From: Dyadobacter tibetensis Y620-1
GTDB taxonomy: Bacteria; Bacteroidota; Bacteroidia; Cytophagales; Spirosomataceae
DNA length: 64,000 nucleotides
Assembly: GCF_000566685.1 (NCBI RefSeq)
Contig: NZ_AZQN01000002.1
Location: 1 to 64,000 of the forward strand
Reading direction: 5' to 3'
Below the pieces are notes generated by a model. It searched no databases, was not told where the DNA came from, and was given only the letters and a program-made list of their open reading frames with translations. Positions 17,674 to 27,150 of the stretch are shown here, piece by piece (the first letter of the stretch is position 1; every line of letters begins with the position of its first letter). The translations under genes and the position numbers were made by a program.

Positions 17674-17914
17674 AATTCAGCTTTTTTTTGTTCAAAACCC
17701 TTTATAACAAGGCTTTGAGGTTGTTTAATATACTAGCTGACCTTGATTTCTGAGTCAGCAAACCGCTTGATTTACTCCAAATATAACAGATATATCGTTC
17801 TGGAAAAAATGGATACCCCTGTCAGCTGGTTGATAGCTAGAGGACTTACCCGAAAAATAAATAGCCCAATGGAGGTATATTTCCATTGGGCTACCCCGGA
17901 ATGATTGGGTATGG

Positions 17915-18292
17915 TTATACCGTCAAGGGTTGCAGACTTTGCTCCTCTTCCGCTGTATAGAGCCGGGAGCGGGTGATAAAGCGTATCCCCATGGGAATCT
18001 CCAGGGAAAAGCTTGAACCCCGACCTGGCACCACATCTATGGTCAGCTGGGTATGTTTCCAGTATTCAAACTGATCGCGACTCATATAAAAGGGGGCTCC
18101 GACGATATAACCCAGGAGCACATCGCTATCTCCTACTTTAAACTCACCAGCTTCGAAGCACATGGGTTGGGAACCATCGCAACAGCCCCCACTCTGATGA
18201 AACATCAGTTCGCCATATCGCGATTTTAGTTGTTCCACAATCCTTTCCGCTTCCGGGCTAATTAGTACGCGTTGGGTAGTCCTCATAGGCAT
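17915..18292 (-). CDS. DUF779 protein
   Basis: 125 residues with the DUF779 signature MFHQSGGCCDGSQPMCF and DVLLGYIVGAPFYMSRDQFEYWKHTQLTIDVVPGRGSSFSLE. The Cys-rich GGCCDG could bind metal. DUF779 genes are usually found next to acetaldehyde/aldehyde dehydrogenase genes, as here (15 bases downstream of one, same strand). An accessory role to that enzyme is inferred. Confidence 0.88.
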   Translation of the reverse strand: MPMRTTQRVLISPEAERIVEQLKSRYGELMFHQSGGCCDGSQPMCFEAGEFKVGDSDVLLGYIVGAPFYMSRDQFEYWKHTQLTIDVVPGRGSSFSLEIPMGIRFITRSRLYTAEEEQSLQPLTV

Positions 18293-18307
18293 TTAAAGTT
18301 TATAAGA

Positions 18308-19885
18308 TCAGAAAAACCCTAGCTTGTTCTGGTCATAGGAAATCAGCATATTCTTCGTATTCCGGTAATATCCTAGCATCATCTTATGATTCTCCCTTCC
18401 GAAGCCTGACTTTTTATAGCCACCAAAAGGAGCATGGGCAGGATAAGCATGGTAGTTATTGACCCATACCCTACCCGCCTGAATGGCTCTGGGCACCTGA
18501 TAGATCTCGTGGGCATCCCGTGTCCATACTCCGGCTCCCAGTCCATACAAGGTATCATTGGCGATTTCTATAGCCTCTTCGGTCGTTTTGAAGGTGGTCA
18601 CGCAAACGACCGGCCCGAAGATTTCCTCCTGGAAAATCCGCATTTTATTATGGCCTTTGAAGATGGTGGGCTGGATATAATATCCTCCTGCAATACCATT
18701 TTCGAAACGGTGCGCCTCCCCACCCGCCAATATTTCGGCTCCTTCCTCCTTCCCAATCTTCAGATAGGACAGTATCTTTTCATACTGATCGTTGGAAGCC
18801 TGAGCTCCCATCATCGTTGATCCATCGAGGGGGTGTCCCATTTTTATGGCCTTGGTTCGCTCGATCACCCTGCTCATAAACTTGTCATAAATACTTTCGT
18901 GAACCAAAATCCGGGAAGGGCAGGTACAAACTTCGCCCTGGTTAAAGGCGAAGAGGACTGCTCCTTCAATGGCCTTATCGAAGAAGGCGTCGTCGGCATC
19001 GGCTACCGAAGGGAAGAAAATATTGGGCGATTTGCCCCCTAATTCCATAGTAACCGGAATCAGATTTTCCGATGCATACTGCATAATAAGCCTTCCTGTA
19101 GTGGTCTCGCCGGTAAAAGACACCTTGGCTATCCTCGGTGAGGATGCCAGGGGTTTCCCTGCCTCTACTCCAAACCCGGAAACAATATTGAGCACCCCTT
19201 CAGGCAGGATATCTCCTATAAGTTCCATCAGAATCATAATGGAAGTGGGAGTCTGTTCGGCAGGTTTCACTACCACGCAACAGCCAGCCGCTAAGGCCGG
19301 CGCAATTTTCCAGGTGGCCATCAATAAGGGAAAATTCCAGGGGATAATCTGCCCAACCACACCAATGGGCTCATGTAAATTAATAGAAATCGTGTTCTCG
19401 TCATGCTCTGAAATCCCACCTTCCTCAGCACGAATTACCCCTGCGAAATATCGGAAATGATCTACACAAAGGGGAAGGTCGGCGGCCCGGGTTTCCCGAA
19501 TCGCCTTCCCGTTGTCTATGGATTCTACAACCGCCAGGTATTCTATATTATCCTCGATTACCTGCGCAATTTTCAAAAGCAAATTGCTACGGGTCGCAGC
19601 CGCTGTTTTACTCCAGGAAGGAAATGCCTTATGGGCGGCGTCCAGGGCCAGCTCTACATCCTCTTTGGTGGAGCGGGCCGCCTGGGTAAACACCTTCCCG
19701 TCGATGGGAGATATATTATCGAAATATTCGCCCCGAAAAGGAGGAACAAATTGCCCTCCGATAAAATTTTCGTAACGTGCCTTAAACTCTGGACGCTCGG
19801 CCAGATTAGCTACCCCGGTGGCAACCGCCCCGGTGGAAACCGCCCCGGTGGCAACCGTTTTGTGATCTTCTGTTATAGTCGACAT
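18308..19885 (-). CDS. NAD-dependent aldehyde dehydrogenase (ExaC/AcoD-like)
   Basis: 525-residue ALDH, probably oxidising acetaldehyde or similar small aldehydes. The Glu motif [13 protein letters not shown] and catalytic-Cys region [12 protein letters not shown] are intact, as are [14 protein letters not shown] and the C-terminal [21 protein letters not shown]. The first ~30 residues are an unusual low-complexity extension ([19 protein letters not shown]) encoded by three 15-bp repeats at 19813-19857. The typical start would be near [15 protein letters not shown]. Operon with DUF779 downstream. The AraC regulator transcribed divergently is the likely controller. Confidence 0.93.
   Translation of the reverse strand: MSTITEDHKTVATGAVSTGAVATGVANLAERPEFKARYENFIGGQFVPPFRGEYFDNISPIDGKVFTQAARSTKEDVELALDAAHKAFPSWSKTAAATRSNLLLKIAQVIEDNIEYLAVVESIDNGKAIRETRAADLPLCVDHFRYFAGVIRAEEGGISEHDENTISINLHEPIGVVGQIIPWNFPLLMATWKIAPALAAGCCVVVKPAEQTPTSIMILMELIGDILPEGVLNIVSGFGVEAGKPLASSPRIAKVSFTGETTTGRLIMQYASENLIPVTMELGGKSPNIFFPSVADADDAFFDKAIEGAVLFAFNQGEVCTCPSRILVHESIYDKFMSRVIERTKAIKMGHPLDGSTMMGAQASNDQYEKILSYLKIGKEEGAEILAGGEAHRFENGIAGGYYIQPTIFKGHNKMRIFQEEIFGPVVCVTTFKTTEEAIEIANDTLYGLGAGVWTRDAHEIYQVPRAIQAGRVWVNNYHAYPAHAPFGGYKKSGFGRENHKMMLGYYRNTKNMLISYDQNKLGFF
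19813..19857. repeat. Three tandem 15-bp repeats inside the aldehyde dehydrogenase gene
   Basis: CCCCGGTGGCAACCG repeated three times (one C-to-A difference in the middle copy). The period is a multiple of three, so copy number can change without a frameshift, altering only the N-terminal extension of the dehydrogenase. Confidence 0.85.
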
Positions 19886-20114
19886 ATTGTAGTTAAGATT
19901 AAGTGTTTTTCTTATTTAGGATTCTCAAAACTACATACCTCCTCGCCCTTTCACTGGGACGATCGTTCCAACTTATAGCATAATAATCTCATTTTTTACA
20001 AAAAATATTATAGATCTTCAAAATCAATAAAATGTAATATTTTCTCACTATATTGTAAATTATACATGCGACCCTTGTTAAAGTTTACATTTTACAAAAA
20101 AGCCCATAGCGATT
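19886..20114. promoter_or_regulatory. Divergent promoter region between ALDH and its AraC-type regulator
   Basis: 229 bases, AT-rich, separating divergent genes. It holds recurring TGTAA/TTACA half-sites (TGTAATATTT near 20034, TTGTAAATTATACA near 20054, GTTTACATTTTACA near 20085), a pattern that could bind the AraC protein. No precise promoter call is possible. Confidence 0.4.
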
Positions 20115-21047
20115 ATGCCCCAAGGCCATCTACTCCATACCTTAGCGCTCACGGAAGAAAAATCCCTTAAAACCTTGGTAGAAAATCGCCGTGCATTTAC
20201 CTTGAAAAATTGTGAGCTGAATGTTTTTGAAACCAAGGAATACTCGGCCATGGTCCCGCTGACTTTCCCCGACTTCGTAGTCACCAGCATGCTAAGAGGT
20301 AAAAAAATTATGCACTTATTTGACCAACCGGGTTTCGACTATCTACCAGGTCAGAGCGTACTGGTACCAGCCCATGTCACCATGCAGATTGATTTTCCGG
20401 AAGCCAGTGCTGACAATCCTACCCAGTGCATCGCTCTGGCACTAGACCAGTCCAAGATCGATCAGATTATACATCGACTGAATGAAGACTACCCCCGGGA
20501 GGGGGCCGGTCAATACTGGCAGCTCCATCGCAATCAGTACCATTTTTTAAACAATGTATCCCTGGCGCAAAACCTAAATAAACTCATACATATCTGCACA
20601 GGAGGCGGCCTGGCTAAGGATATTCTCGCCGACCTGGCTCTGCAGGAAATGATCGTCCATATCATACAAACGCAAAACCTGAAGCTGACAGAAGAGCATC
20701 CCCAGGCGCAGGAGCAGCCGCTGGACTATGTCATTGGCTATATCCGGGCCAACCTGACCGAAAAGATTGCTGTAGAAAAGCTAAGTGAAAAGGCATGTAT
20801 GAGCAGAACCTCCTTCTATAGAGCCTTTAAACGGGAGTTTAACCTCAGTCCCCTGGAATTTATACTGAAGGAAAAAATAAAAAAGGCCAAACAACTCCTG
20901 TCCGATTCCAGGACCAGCATCTCAGAAGTATGCTACCAGTTAGGATTTTCAGACCTGAATTATTTTGGCCGCCAATTTAAAAAGTCGGAGGGCATCAGCC
21001 CCAGCCAATACCGTAGCCTACAGGAGCCCGGCGGCCAGAAAAAATAA
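20115..21047 (+). CDS. AraC family transcriptional regulator
   Basis: 310 residues. An N-terminal AraC_N-type beta-rich sensing domain (residues ~10-190, with YLPGQSVLVPAHVTMQIDFPEA) is followed by a C-terminal AraC DNA-binding domain with two helix-turn-helix units: AVEKLSEKACMSRTSFYRAFKREFNLSPLEFI and SISEVCYQLGFSDLNYFGRQFKKSEGISPSQYR. Divergent from the aldehyde dehydrogenase/DUF779 operon, a pairing seen in many bacteria, so it probably activates that operon in response to an aldehyde or alcohol. Confidence 0.92.
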   Translation: MPQGHLLHTLALTEEKSLKTLVENRRAFTLKNCELNVFETKEYSAMVPLTFPDFVVTSMLRGKKIMHLFDQPGFDYLPGQSVLVPAHVTMQIDFPEASADNPTQCIALALDQSKIDQIIHRLNEDYPREGAGQYWQLHRNQYHFLNNVSLAQNLNKLIHICTGGGLAKDILADLALQEMIVHIIQTQNLKLTEEHPQAQEQPLDYVIGYIRANLTEKIAVEKLSEKACMSRTSFYRAFKREFNLSPLEFILKEKIKKAKQLLSDSRTSISEVCYQLGFSDLNYFGRQFKKSEGISPSQYRSLQEPGGQKK

Positions 21048-21068
21048 TTTCTCTCCAGACAAAGATGC

Positions 21069-21710
21069 TTACTCGGTAAGCGGTCGTACTTTAATATCCT
21101 TATAATAGACGACACTTTTAGGATCGTGGGCCTGAAGGGCAAAGGTTCCACTTTTGATAATTCTATCGATGGTATCTTCCGGGCGCTTGTCCACGTCCTT
21201 TTCTTCATAATCCACTACCGTAACACCATTAATTTTAACGGTGATATGCTTTCCTTCTACCTTGATATATTCGCTGAACCACTCATTATCCCGGGCATAA
21301 TTCTCCTTAATGTCCACAACATTATATAAGCTCCCTGTCCGCTTCCAGTCGGTATGAGAATTATTGACCTGAACCTCGTAGCCCAACTTCGGCCAACTCG
21401 CCTCCTGAAAGGTGGTATGGAAATAAATGCCTGAGTTGGCTCCGGACATGGTCATCACCGTTGCCTGAAATTCAAAGTTTTTAAAATTATGATTTTTCAC
21501 CGGTCCCATATAAAATAAATGGGCCTTAGGCCCCGCCACCTTTATCCTTCCTTCGGAGACCGAAAATGAGGAGGCATTCTCTCCTACCTCCCAGCCATCC
21601 AGATTCTGACCGTTAAAAAGCGAGACCCAGCCATCCTGTGCGTGGACCTGTGTTCCTACCAGCAGCAATGATACCGCTATAAATACTATTATCCTCCCGA
21701 ATCGTTTCAT
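21069..21710 (-). CDS. DUF1080 (3-keto-disaccharide hydrolase-type) secreted protein
   Basis: 213 residues with a signal peptide (VGTQVHAQ), then a single concanavalin-like DUF1080 domain: WVSLFNGQNLDGW at the start, FEFQATVMTMSGANSGIYFHT and NEWFSEYIKVEGKHITVKING in the middle, and GTFALQAHDPKSVVYYKDIKVRPL at the end. Some family members hydrolyse 3-keto-glycosides. Complete single-domain form. No sugar-utilisation genes adjoin it. Confidence 0.88.
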   Translation of the reverse strand: MKRFGRIIVFIAVSLLLVGTQVHAQDGWVSLFNGQNLDGWEVGENASSFSVSEGRIKVAGPKAHLFYMGPVKNHNFKNFEFQATVMTMSGANSGIYFHTTFQEASWPKLGYEVQVNNSHTDWKRTGSLYNVVDIKENYARDNEWFSEYIKVEGKHITVKINGVTVVDYEEKDVDKRPEDTIDRIIKSGTFALQAHDPKSVVYYKDIKVRPLTE

Positions 21711-22476
21711 GCTTAATTCCTATTAATATGATGTATAATACCATTAAGGAAGAATTCAAAGATAAACTACTCATTCCTTCAGGATAAATCTGACCCGAGG
21801 CCAGGCATTTACTGCCTCAGATAAACAGTTAGGAAGTCAAGCTCTTCCTATCCTCATCCTTGGTCCACCCAGGTTTAGTCAGGCAGGCGAACATGAATTT
21901 TCCGATCAAACAAAATTATCCTATTTATGTATCCAGTCCTGAGAGCAGCTATTCCAAGTTTTGGAATCAGTGTGGTCGAGCAAACTTGGCCTCAGGGCTA
22001 ATTCTATCCTCAGCTATACAATTAAGATAAGTTATTCTTATTCTTCCATAGTAATCTCATCGGTCTTATGGCCGAATTAATATTGTATAGCTAATCAAAA
22101 ATAAATAAGAAAATGAAATAGTCCTTTTACGACTGACCACAGTAATGCCAGAGAGCTGATCGAAACCTTACAGAGAAGAAATCCAAATTCGAGAGCCGGC
22201 CTTGTAGTATATTTTACAGTAGTTTTATTATATACCTACAAACCATTAGACAGATTAAGAAAATTTATCATAGTAAAAAAAACAGCAATAGGTATAGTAC
22301 AGTTCTATAATGTTATTTTAATATCCCGATTACGAAGGCTAAAATAATGGAGTACAGAATAAATAATTCTACTATATTTACCCTAAATTTGTAATACTCA
22401 ACAATTTCGAAAATTTCGGAGTGGATTCGCAATCTGTTTCACCCTCGACAGAGAATTTAAACATCCGGGAATAGTT
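21711..22476. other. 766-bp AT-rich intergenic region before the exopolysaccharide locus
   Basis: No ORF of interest. The right end should hold the promoter for the CpsB-like gene; a TAAATTTG (22384-22391) resembles a Bacteroidota -7 box but has no matching -33. Otherwise nothing I can support. Confidence 0.35.
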
Positions 22477-23208
22477 ATGTTTAACTGGTTATACAAAAAG
22501 AAAGAAACACGTACCAAAGACTTCTCACATATCGAAATCGATATCCATTCACATCTGATCCCTGGGATCGACGATGGGGTGGAAACCATCGAGGAAGCGT
22601 TGGAGATGATTAAAGTCTTTCAGGAACTAGGCTATCGCCGGATCTATACCACTCCCCATATTATCTGGGATTGCTATAAGAACACACCTGAAATAATTCT
22701 TAATGGATTAGAAGAAGTTAGGATGGCAGCCTCAAAGGCTGGCCTGACTCTGGAAATCAATGCTGCCGCGGAATATTTTATAGACGAGCATTTTGTGGAT
22801 ATGCTGCAGAATGGGCAAGAACTACTTACCCTTCCGGGGAATCGTTTATTGGTCGAACTTCCCTACTCCACTCCCCTGCTCAACACCTCAGAAACCCTGT
22901 TTTCAATTATTGAAAAAGGCTATAAACCCGTACTTGCACACCCTGAACGATATACCTATTACTACTCCGACCCGTCGATCTATCAGAAATTAGTTGGTCA
23001 GGGTTGCGAACTCCAGGTCAATGCCCTGTCCCTGGGGTCCTATTACGGAGATAATGTTCAAAAAATGGCGAACTGGTTACTTAAAAACAATCTTATCACT
23101 TTTTTGGGTTCGGACGCGCATAAAATTCAGCATTTAGAGCAAATGGGCCGAAATAATAAACAGAATTATTTAGTAACCTATCCTTTTATGAATCAAAAAC
23201 TTCTGTAA
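22477..23208 (+). CDS. CpsB/YwqE-type PHP-domain tyrosine-protein phosphatase
   Basis: 243-residue PHP-fold metal-dependent phosphatase. The metal-binding motifs are IDIHSHLIPGIDDGV, TTPHI, LAHPERY and LGSDAHK. These enzymes dephosphorylate the tyrosine-rich tail of Wzc-type kinases and so regulate polymer length. It is the first gene of the exopolysaccharide locus, followed by wza- and wzc-like genes, which supports the role. Confidence 0.9.
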   Translation: MFNWLYKKKETRTKDFSHIEIDIHSHLIPGIDDGVETIEEALEMIKVFQELGYRRIYTTPHIIWDCYKNTPEIILNGLEEVRMAASKAGLTLEINAAAEYFIDEHFVDMLQNGQELLTLPGNRLLVELPYSTPLLNTSETLFSIIEKGYKPVLAHPERYTYYYSDPSIYQKLVGQGCELQVNALSLGSYYGDNVQKMANWLLKNNLITFLGSDAHKIQHLEQMGRNNKQNYLVTYPFMNQKLL

Positions 23209-23216
23209 AATTCATA

Positions 23217-23244
23217 TTGAATGATAGAATATCTGCTACATTTG
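23217..23244 (+). promoter_or_regulatory. Candidate Bacteroidota promoter upstream of wza
   Basis: TTG (23217-23219), 17-base spacer, TACATTTG (23237-23244). It fits the phylum's TTTG/TAnnTTTG pattern. It would leave a leader of about 160 bases before the wza-like gene. Confidence 0.4.
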
Positions 23245-23412
23245 TACTCTGAAATATAACTAAAGTAAGCAGATATTATTTAGACATGGTGACAAAGTAC
23301 GTCTTGGATAGTTCGAAGTGCGGTTCTATAAAACATTAATACTTAGCACAAAATCGATCTAAACGCAGAAAATAAAGAATTTTATACCTATTAACGCTGT
23401 GAATACTTACCT

Positions 23413-24240
23413 ATGATTACGAATTTAAAAAAGGGCATAAACCTAACATTAGTTCTACTTCCCCTTCTTGCAGTAATAGCGGGATCTTTTAGCTCCTGTG
23501 TCTCTCCCAAGTCAATTGTATATTTCCAAGGTGATACCCTAAAATATCATGCCGATACCATTACCCAGATATACGTTCCCACCATCGAACCTAACGACAT
23601 CCTGACCATAATCGTGGGGAGCCTTAGTCCCGAATCAAATGAAATGTTTAATGCAGCCGCCATTATGACTACGGCCAGCACCAATTATGCAACCTCAGGA
23701 GCCGGAGCCAAATTGCAACCCTTAGGCTATCTGGTTCAAAATGACGGTACCATCGAAATGCCCCTGATCGGGAAAATATCCTTGCAGGGATTAAAAACCG
23801 AACAGGCTTCCGAACTGATCCGTACCCGATTGAAAGAATATCTGAAGGAGCCTTCCGTAATCGTCCGGAACGTAAACTTCAAGGTCTCAATCCTGGGAGA
23901 AGTAAAAGCCCCCGCTATTTATGTGGTTCCCGATGAGAAAATCACCCTGCCTCAGGTATTGAGTCTCGCAGGAGATATGACCATCTATGGAAACAGAAAA
24001 AATGTGCTGGTGATCCGGGAAGAAAATGGCAAAAGAGAATATGCCCGTATCGACCTTACAAGCCGCGAAGTCTTTAACTCGCCCTATTACTATCTGCACA
24101 AAAACGATGTAGTATATGTCGAGCCCGTTGAAGCAAAAATGCTGGAGTCCGATATCCGTGCCCGTCGCCTTCCTCTGATAGCCAGTGTAATTTCCGCAGT
24201 AAGTACCCTCACCATCCTCGTTCTAAATTTTGTAAAATAA
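23413..24240 (+). CDS. wza: Wza-like polysaccharide export lipoprotein
   Basis: 275 residues. Signal peptide with lipobox (FSSC at Cys ~29), then a Poly_export/PES domain (IEPNDILTIIVGSLSPESNEMF), a GTIEMPLIGKISLQGLKTEQASELI segment and an SLBB-like domain (VSILGEVKAPAIYVVPDEKITLPQVLSLAGDM). A C-terminal hydrophobic helix (LPLIASVISAVSTLTILVLNF) could span a membrane. It is expected to form the outer-membrane/periplasmic exit channel of the exopolysaccharide, working with the Wzc kinase encoded next. Confidence 0.92.
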   Translation: MITNLKKGINLTLVLLPLLAVIAGSFSSCVSPKSIVYFQGDTLKYHADTITQIYVPTIEPNDILTIIVGSLSPESNEMFNAAAIMTTASTNYATSGAGAKLQPLGYLVQNDGTIEMPLIGKISLQGLKTEQASELIRTRLKEYLKEPSVIVRNVNFKVSILGEVKAPAIYVVPDEKITLPQVLSLAGDMTIYGNRKNVLVIREENGKREYARIDLTSREVFNSPYYYLHKNDVVYVEPVEAKMLESDIRARRLPLIASVISAVSTLTILVLNFVK

Positions 24241-24262
24241 TTCAATATTAGCCAGTATTCGG

Positions 24263-24276
24263 TTTACTCAACGTTT
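24263..24276 (+). promoter_or_regulatory. TTTACTCAACGTT element, copy 1, abutting the wzc start
   Basis: TTTACTCAACGTTT lies immediately before the ATG of the Wzc-like gene. Related copies occur at 26936, 26956, 27134 and 41615, with a weaker one at 30933. The element occupies the ribosome-binding position. Confidence 0.6.
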
Positions 24277-26667
24277 ATGAAAGAAATACAAAACAGCAAC
24301 AGGTCCCAGGAATATTTTGAAGAAGAAGAACAAGAGTTCGACCTTCAGCAATATATCCGCCGCTATTTCCGCTACTGGTATCTGTTTCCAATCTTCGTAG
24401 CCATCACCCTGACGGCCGCATTCTTCTATCTACAGATTACCCAGCCTGTATACAGCACCAAGACCTCTATGCTTATCAAAGATGAGAAAAAGGGGATCAG
24501 CGGGGCACAGGGAGACATTCTCTCTGAACTCAGCAATCAGTTCGGAGGAAATAAACTCGTAGAAAATGAGATCGAAATTCTGAAATCTCAGAACCTGACC
24601 GAACAGGTCATCAAGGAGCTCGCGCTGGATGTAAGCTATACCACCAAAGAAGGTTTAAGAACGGTAAATATCTATGGCCGCAGTCCCGTTAAGGTTACTC
24701 CAGAGGTGATTACAGAGTATGGTTATGAAGAACCTATGCAGATAGAAATGGTAGACAGCACTCATTTCACGCTTAACGGAAATGATGAGGTATACCCATT
24801 CAATAGCCGGATCACCAATGCCTGGGGAGCTTTTATCGTGCAAAAAGGGGACGAATCGAAGGTTCAGGATCTGAGCATACGCTTTTTACAGTCCAAAAGC
24901 CTGGCAGAGAGTATGCTGGCTCGCCTGAGTGTACAGCAACCCAATGTAAAGAGCACGGTGGTCGAACTCACCTTTGAAGATGTAAATGTCCAGAGGGGCC
25001 GGGATGTTCTGAATAAACTCCTGGATGTATATGTGCGCTCTGCCCTGGCCGACAAAAACAGTGAGGCCAGCAATACCCTGAAATTTATTGAAACCCGTTT
25101 GGGCCTGATAACGGGAGAACTGGGGGATGTAGAAAAGGATGTAGAGACCTATAAGACCAGCAAGGGACTGACCGATATCAGTGCCGAGTCGGAGCTGTTT
25201 CTGGAAAATATTAAGGAAAATGATGCCAAGCTTAATGAGGTGAATACCCAGATATCCATTCTGGAAAGCGTAGACAACTACATTAAGAACGCAGGTGCTG
25301 GGGCCGTAGCACCCGCTACCTATATGATCAACGATCCGGTGCTGGTGTCTTTGCTTACCAAATTTAACGAGCTGGAACTTCAGCGGGAACGCTATGCCCG
25401 TACCACCACCGCCAACAACCCCTTGCTGGAGACCATCAATACCCAGCTGGCCAGTGTAAGGCAGTCTATCCGCGAGAATGTGCAAAATCTTCGCCGGGGT
25501 ATGGATGTTACCAAGCAAAACTTACAGTCGATTAACAGCCGCTTCTCGGCAGGCCTGCGAAGCATACCGCAAAAAGAGCGGGAATATGTGGGCATCAAGC
25601 GCCAGCAGACCATCAAAGAAAATTTATATCTTTATCTGTTACAGAAAAGAGAAGAAACGGCTCTGGCCTATGCCTCCACGGTAACGGACAGCAGGTTGAT
25701 AGACGCCCCAATTTCAACTTTCAAACCTATTAAACCCAAGAAGGCCCTAATCGCCCTGGGAGCTTTAATGGCCGGATTGGCCATCCCCCTGCTCTTGATC
25801 AATCTGATATTCCTGATCAATAATACCGTGCAGAACCGGGAAGATATAGAAAAAAGAACCCACGCCTCCATTCTGGGAGAAATTGGTATGATGAAAGTCA
25901 GCAAGGACCAGCCTGCTTCCGATGCCATTATCAAAATGACCAGCCGGAGTGCAGTAGCCGAACAGTTTAGGGCTCTTCGTACCAACCTTCAATATCTGGG
26001 AGATGGTAGTTGCCGGACCATTATGTTTACCTCTTCGGTGGGTGGAGAAGGGAAAAGCTTTATCAGCATCAACCTGGCGGCTTCTCTGGCCTTTTCCGAC
26101 AAACGGGTGGTATTGCTTGGGCTCGATTTGCGCAAGCCCTCCCTGCAGGACCGTTTGCAGGTGAGCAATTCCAAAGGAGTCTCCAACTATCTGATCGGAC
26201 AATCGGACCTCCCCAATCTGATCCAATCGACCGGTGTACACCCCAGATTCGACGTGATTACCAGTGGTCCCCTACCTCCCAACCCTTCTGAACTCTTAAC
26301 CAACGGACGCCTGCCTCAAATGATTGCTGAGCTGCGCAAGGAATACGATTATGTGCTTATTGACTCCCCTCCCTATGGATTGGTGACCGATGCAGCACTG
26401 ATCGGTGATTTTGTTGACGCCTCCCTTTATGTGGTTCGTTTCAACTATACCTTACTCGATCATTTGAAACGCATTGGCGATTTATATAGAACCAAAAGAT
26501 TCAAAAACCTTTCCATTATCTATAACGGGGTCAATTACGGGGCAGGTTATGGCTATGGCTATGGCTATGGCGGGTATGGATATGGCTATTATACCGAAGA
26601 TGAGGTAAGCGCCAAAACCAAAACCTTAAGCGTAGACAGGCTGAAAAAACTGATAGGCAAAGGTTAA
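24277..26667 (+). CDS. wzc: Wzc-like polysaccharide co-polymerase / BY-kinase
   Basis: 796-residue inner-membrane tyrosine autokinase controlling polymerisation and export. The Wzz domain is flanked by TM1 (YLFPIFVAITLTAAFFYL, ~residue 35) and TM2 (ALIALGALMAGLAIPLLLINLIF, ~490). Between them lies a long coiled-coil region with the GNVR-like periplasmic part. The cytoplasmic kinase has Walker A SSVGGEGKSFISIN (~588), Walker A' LLGLDLRKPSL and Walker B YDYVLIDSPPYG. The C-terminal tail is a tyrosine cluster (YGAGYGYGYGYGGYGYGYY), the autophosphorylation target of the CpsB-like phosphatase. Confidence 0.95.
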   Translation: MKEIQNSNRSQEYFEEEEQEFDLQQYIRRYFRYWYLFPIFVAITLTAAFFYLQITQPVYSTKTSMLIKDEKKGISGAQGDILSELSNQFGGNKLVENEIEILKSQNLTEQVIKELALDVSYTTKEGLRTVNIYGRSPVKVTPEVITEYGYEEPMQIEMVDSTHFTLNGNDEVYPFNSRITNAWGAFIVQKGDESKVQDLSIRFLQSKSLAESMLARLSVQQPNVKSTVVELTFEDVNVQRGRDVLNKLLDVYVRSALADKNSEASNTLKFIETRLGLITGELGDVEKDVETYKTSKGLTDISAESELFLENIKENDAKLNEVNTQISILESVDNYIKNAGAGAVAPATYMINDPVLVSLLTKFNELELQRERYARTTTANNPLLETINTQLASVRQSIRENVQNLRRGMDVTKQNLQSINSRFSAGLRSIPQKEREYVGIKRQQTIKENLYLYLLQKREETALAYASTVTDSRLIDAPISTFKPIKPKKALIALGALMAGLAIPLLLINLIFLINNTVQNREDIEKRTHASILGEIGMMKVSKDQPASDAIIKMTSRSAVAEQFRALRTNLQYLGDGSCRTIMFTSSVGGEGKSFISINLAASLAFSDKRVVLLGLDLRKPSLQDRLQVSNSKGVSNYLIGQSDLPNLIQSTGVHPRFDVITSGPLPPNPSELLTNGRLPQMIAELRKEYDYVLIDSPPYGLVTDAALIGDFVDASLYVVRFNYTLLDHLKRIGDLYRTKRFKNLSIIYNGVNYGAGYGYGYGYGGYGYGYYTEDEVSAKTKTLSVDRLKKLIGKG

Positions 26668-26830
26668 TATTTATCATAACCGTTAGTATACTTATTCATA
26701 AATTGGTATAATATAATTAATTCATCCAAAAAAGTAAACTAACAAGTATTTTGTCAAAATATTTAGTATATAATAAGAAAATTTAACCTAATAAATTTTG
26801 CCAATTGTAAAAAAAATCCTAATTTCGTCC

Positions 26831-26863
26831 CTGTGGATTGTCTTATACCAAGACAATCCACAG
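26831..26863. repeat. Perfect 14-bp inverted repeat between wzc and ugd
   Basis: CTGTGGATTGTCTT, loop ATACC, AAGACAATCCACAG. The stem is perfect but has no T-run on the plus side, so a plain intrinsic terminator is not certain. It lies 164 bases after wzc in a 480-bp gap that otherwise holds AT-rich sequence and motif copies. Confidence 0.8.
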
Positions 26864-26935
26864 AATAAGTCAAAATAGTATGCATTTGAGATAATTAATA
26901 GTAAATTTTCTATTTAGTTTCGAATTGATATTGGA

Positions 26936-26970
26936 TTTTACTCAACGTTATCATATTTACTCAACGTTAT
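26936..26970 (+). promoter_or_regulatory. TTTACTCAACGTTAT element, copies 2 and 3 in tandem
   Basis: TTTTACTCAACGTTAT at 26936-26951 and TTTACTCAACGTTAT at 26956-26970, 20 bases apart. The second overlaps an ATG (26969) opening a six-codon ORF (MKSLLA, then stop). This may be a leader peptide or the stump of a deleted gene. Confidence 0.6.
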
Positions 26971-27133
26971 GAAAAGTCTGTTAGCATAAAAATCAGGCAG
27001 TAAGCCGAATAGACCTCCGGGGCAATAGCGGTTTACTACCTGATGCTGACAGCAATAACAACAGATTTCTACAAACGGGCCAGGATTCCTTTATTTAGAG
27101 TTATGGACCAACAGTTTGAAGTATAGCATTTTA

Positions 27134-27150
27134 TTTTACTCAACGTTATT
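27134..27150 (+). promoter_or_regulatory. TTTACTCAACGTTAT element, copy 4, abutting the ugd start
   Basis: TTTTACTCAACGTTATT directly precedes the ATG at 27151. Same placement as copy 1 before wzc. Confidence 0.6.

Noticed and set aside
22384-22391. TAAATTTG as the promoter of the exopolysaccharide locus
   Set aside because: Matches a -7 box but no TTTG/TTG lies 17-21 bases upstream, so I did not call it.
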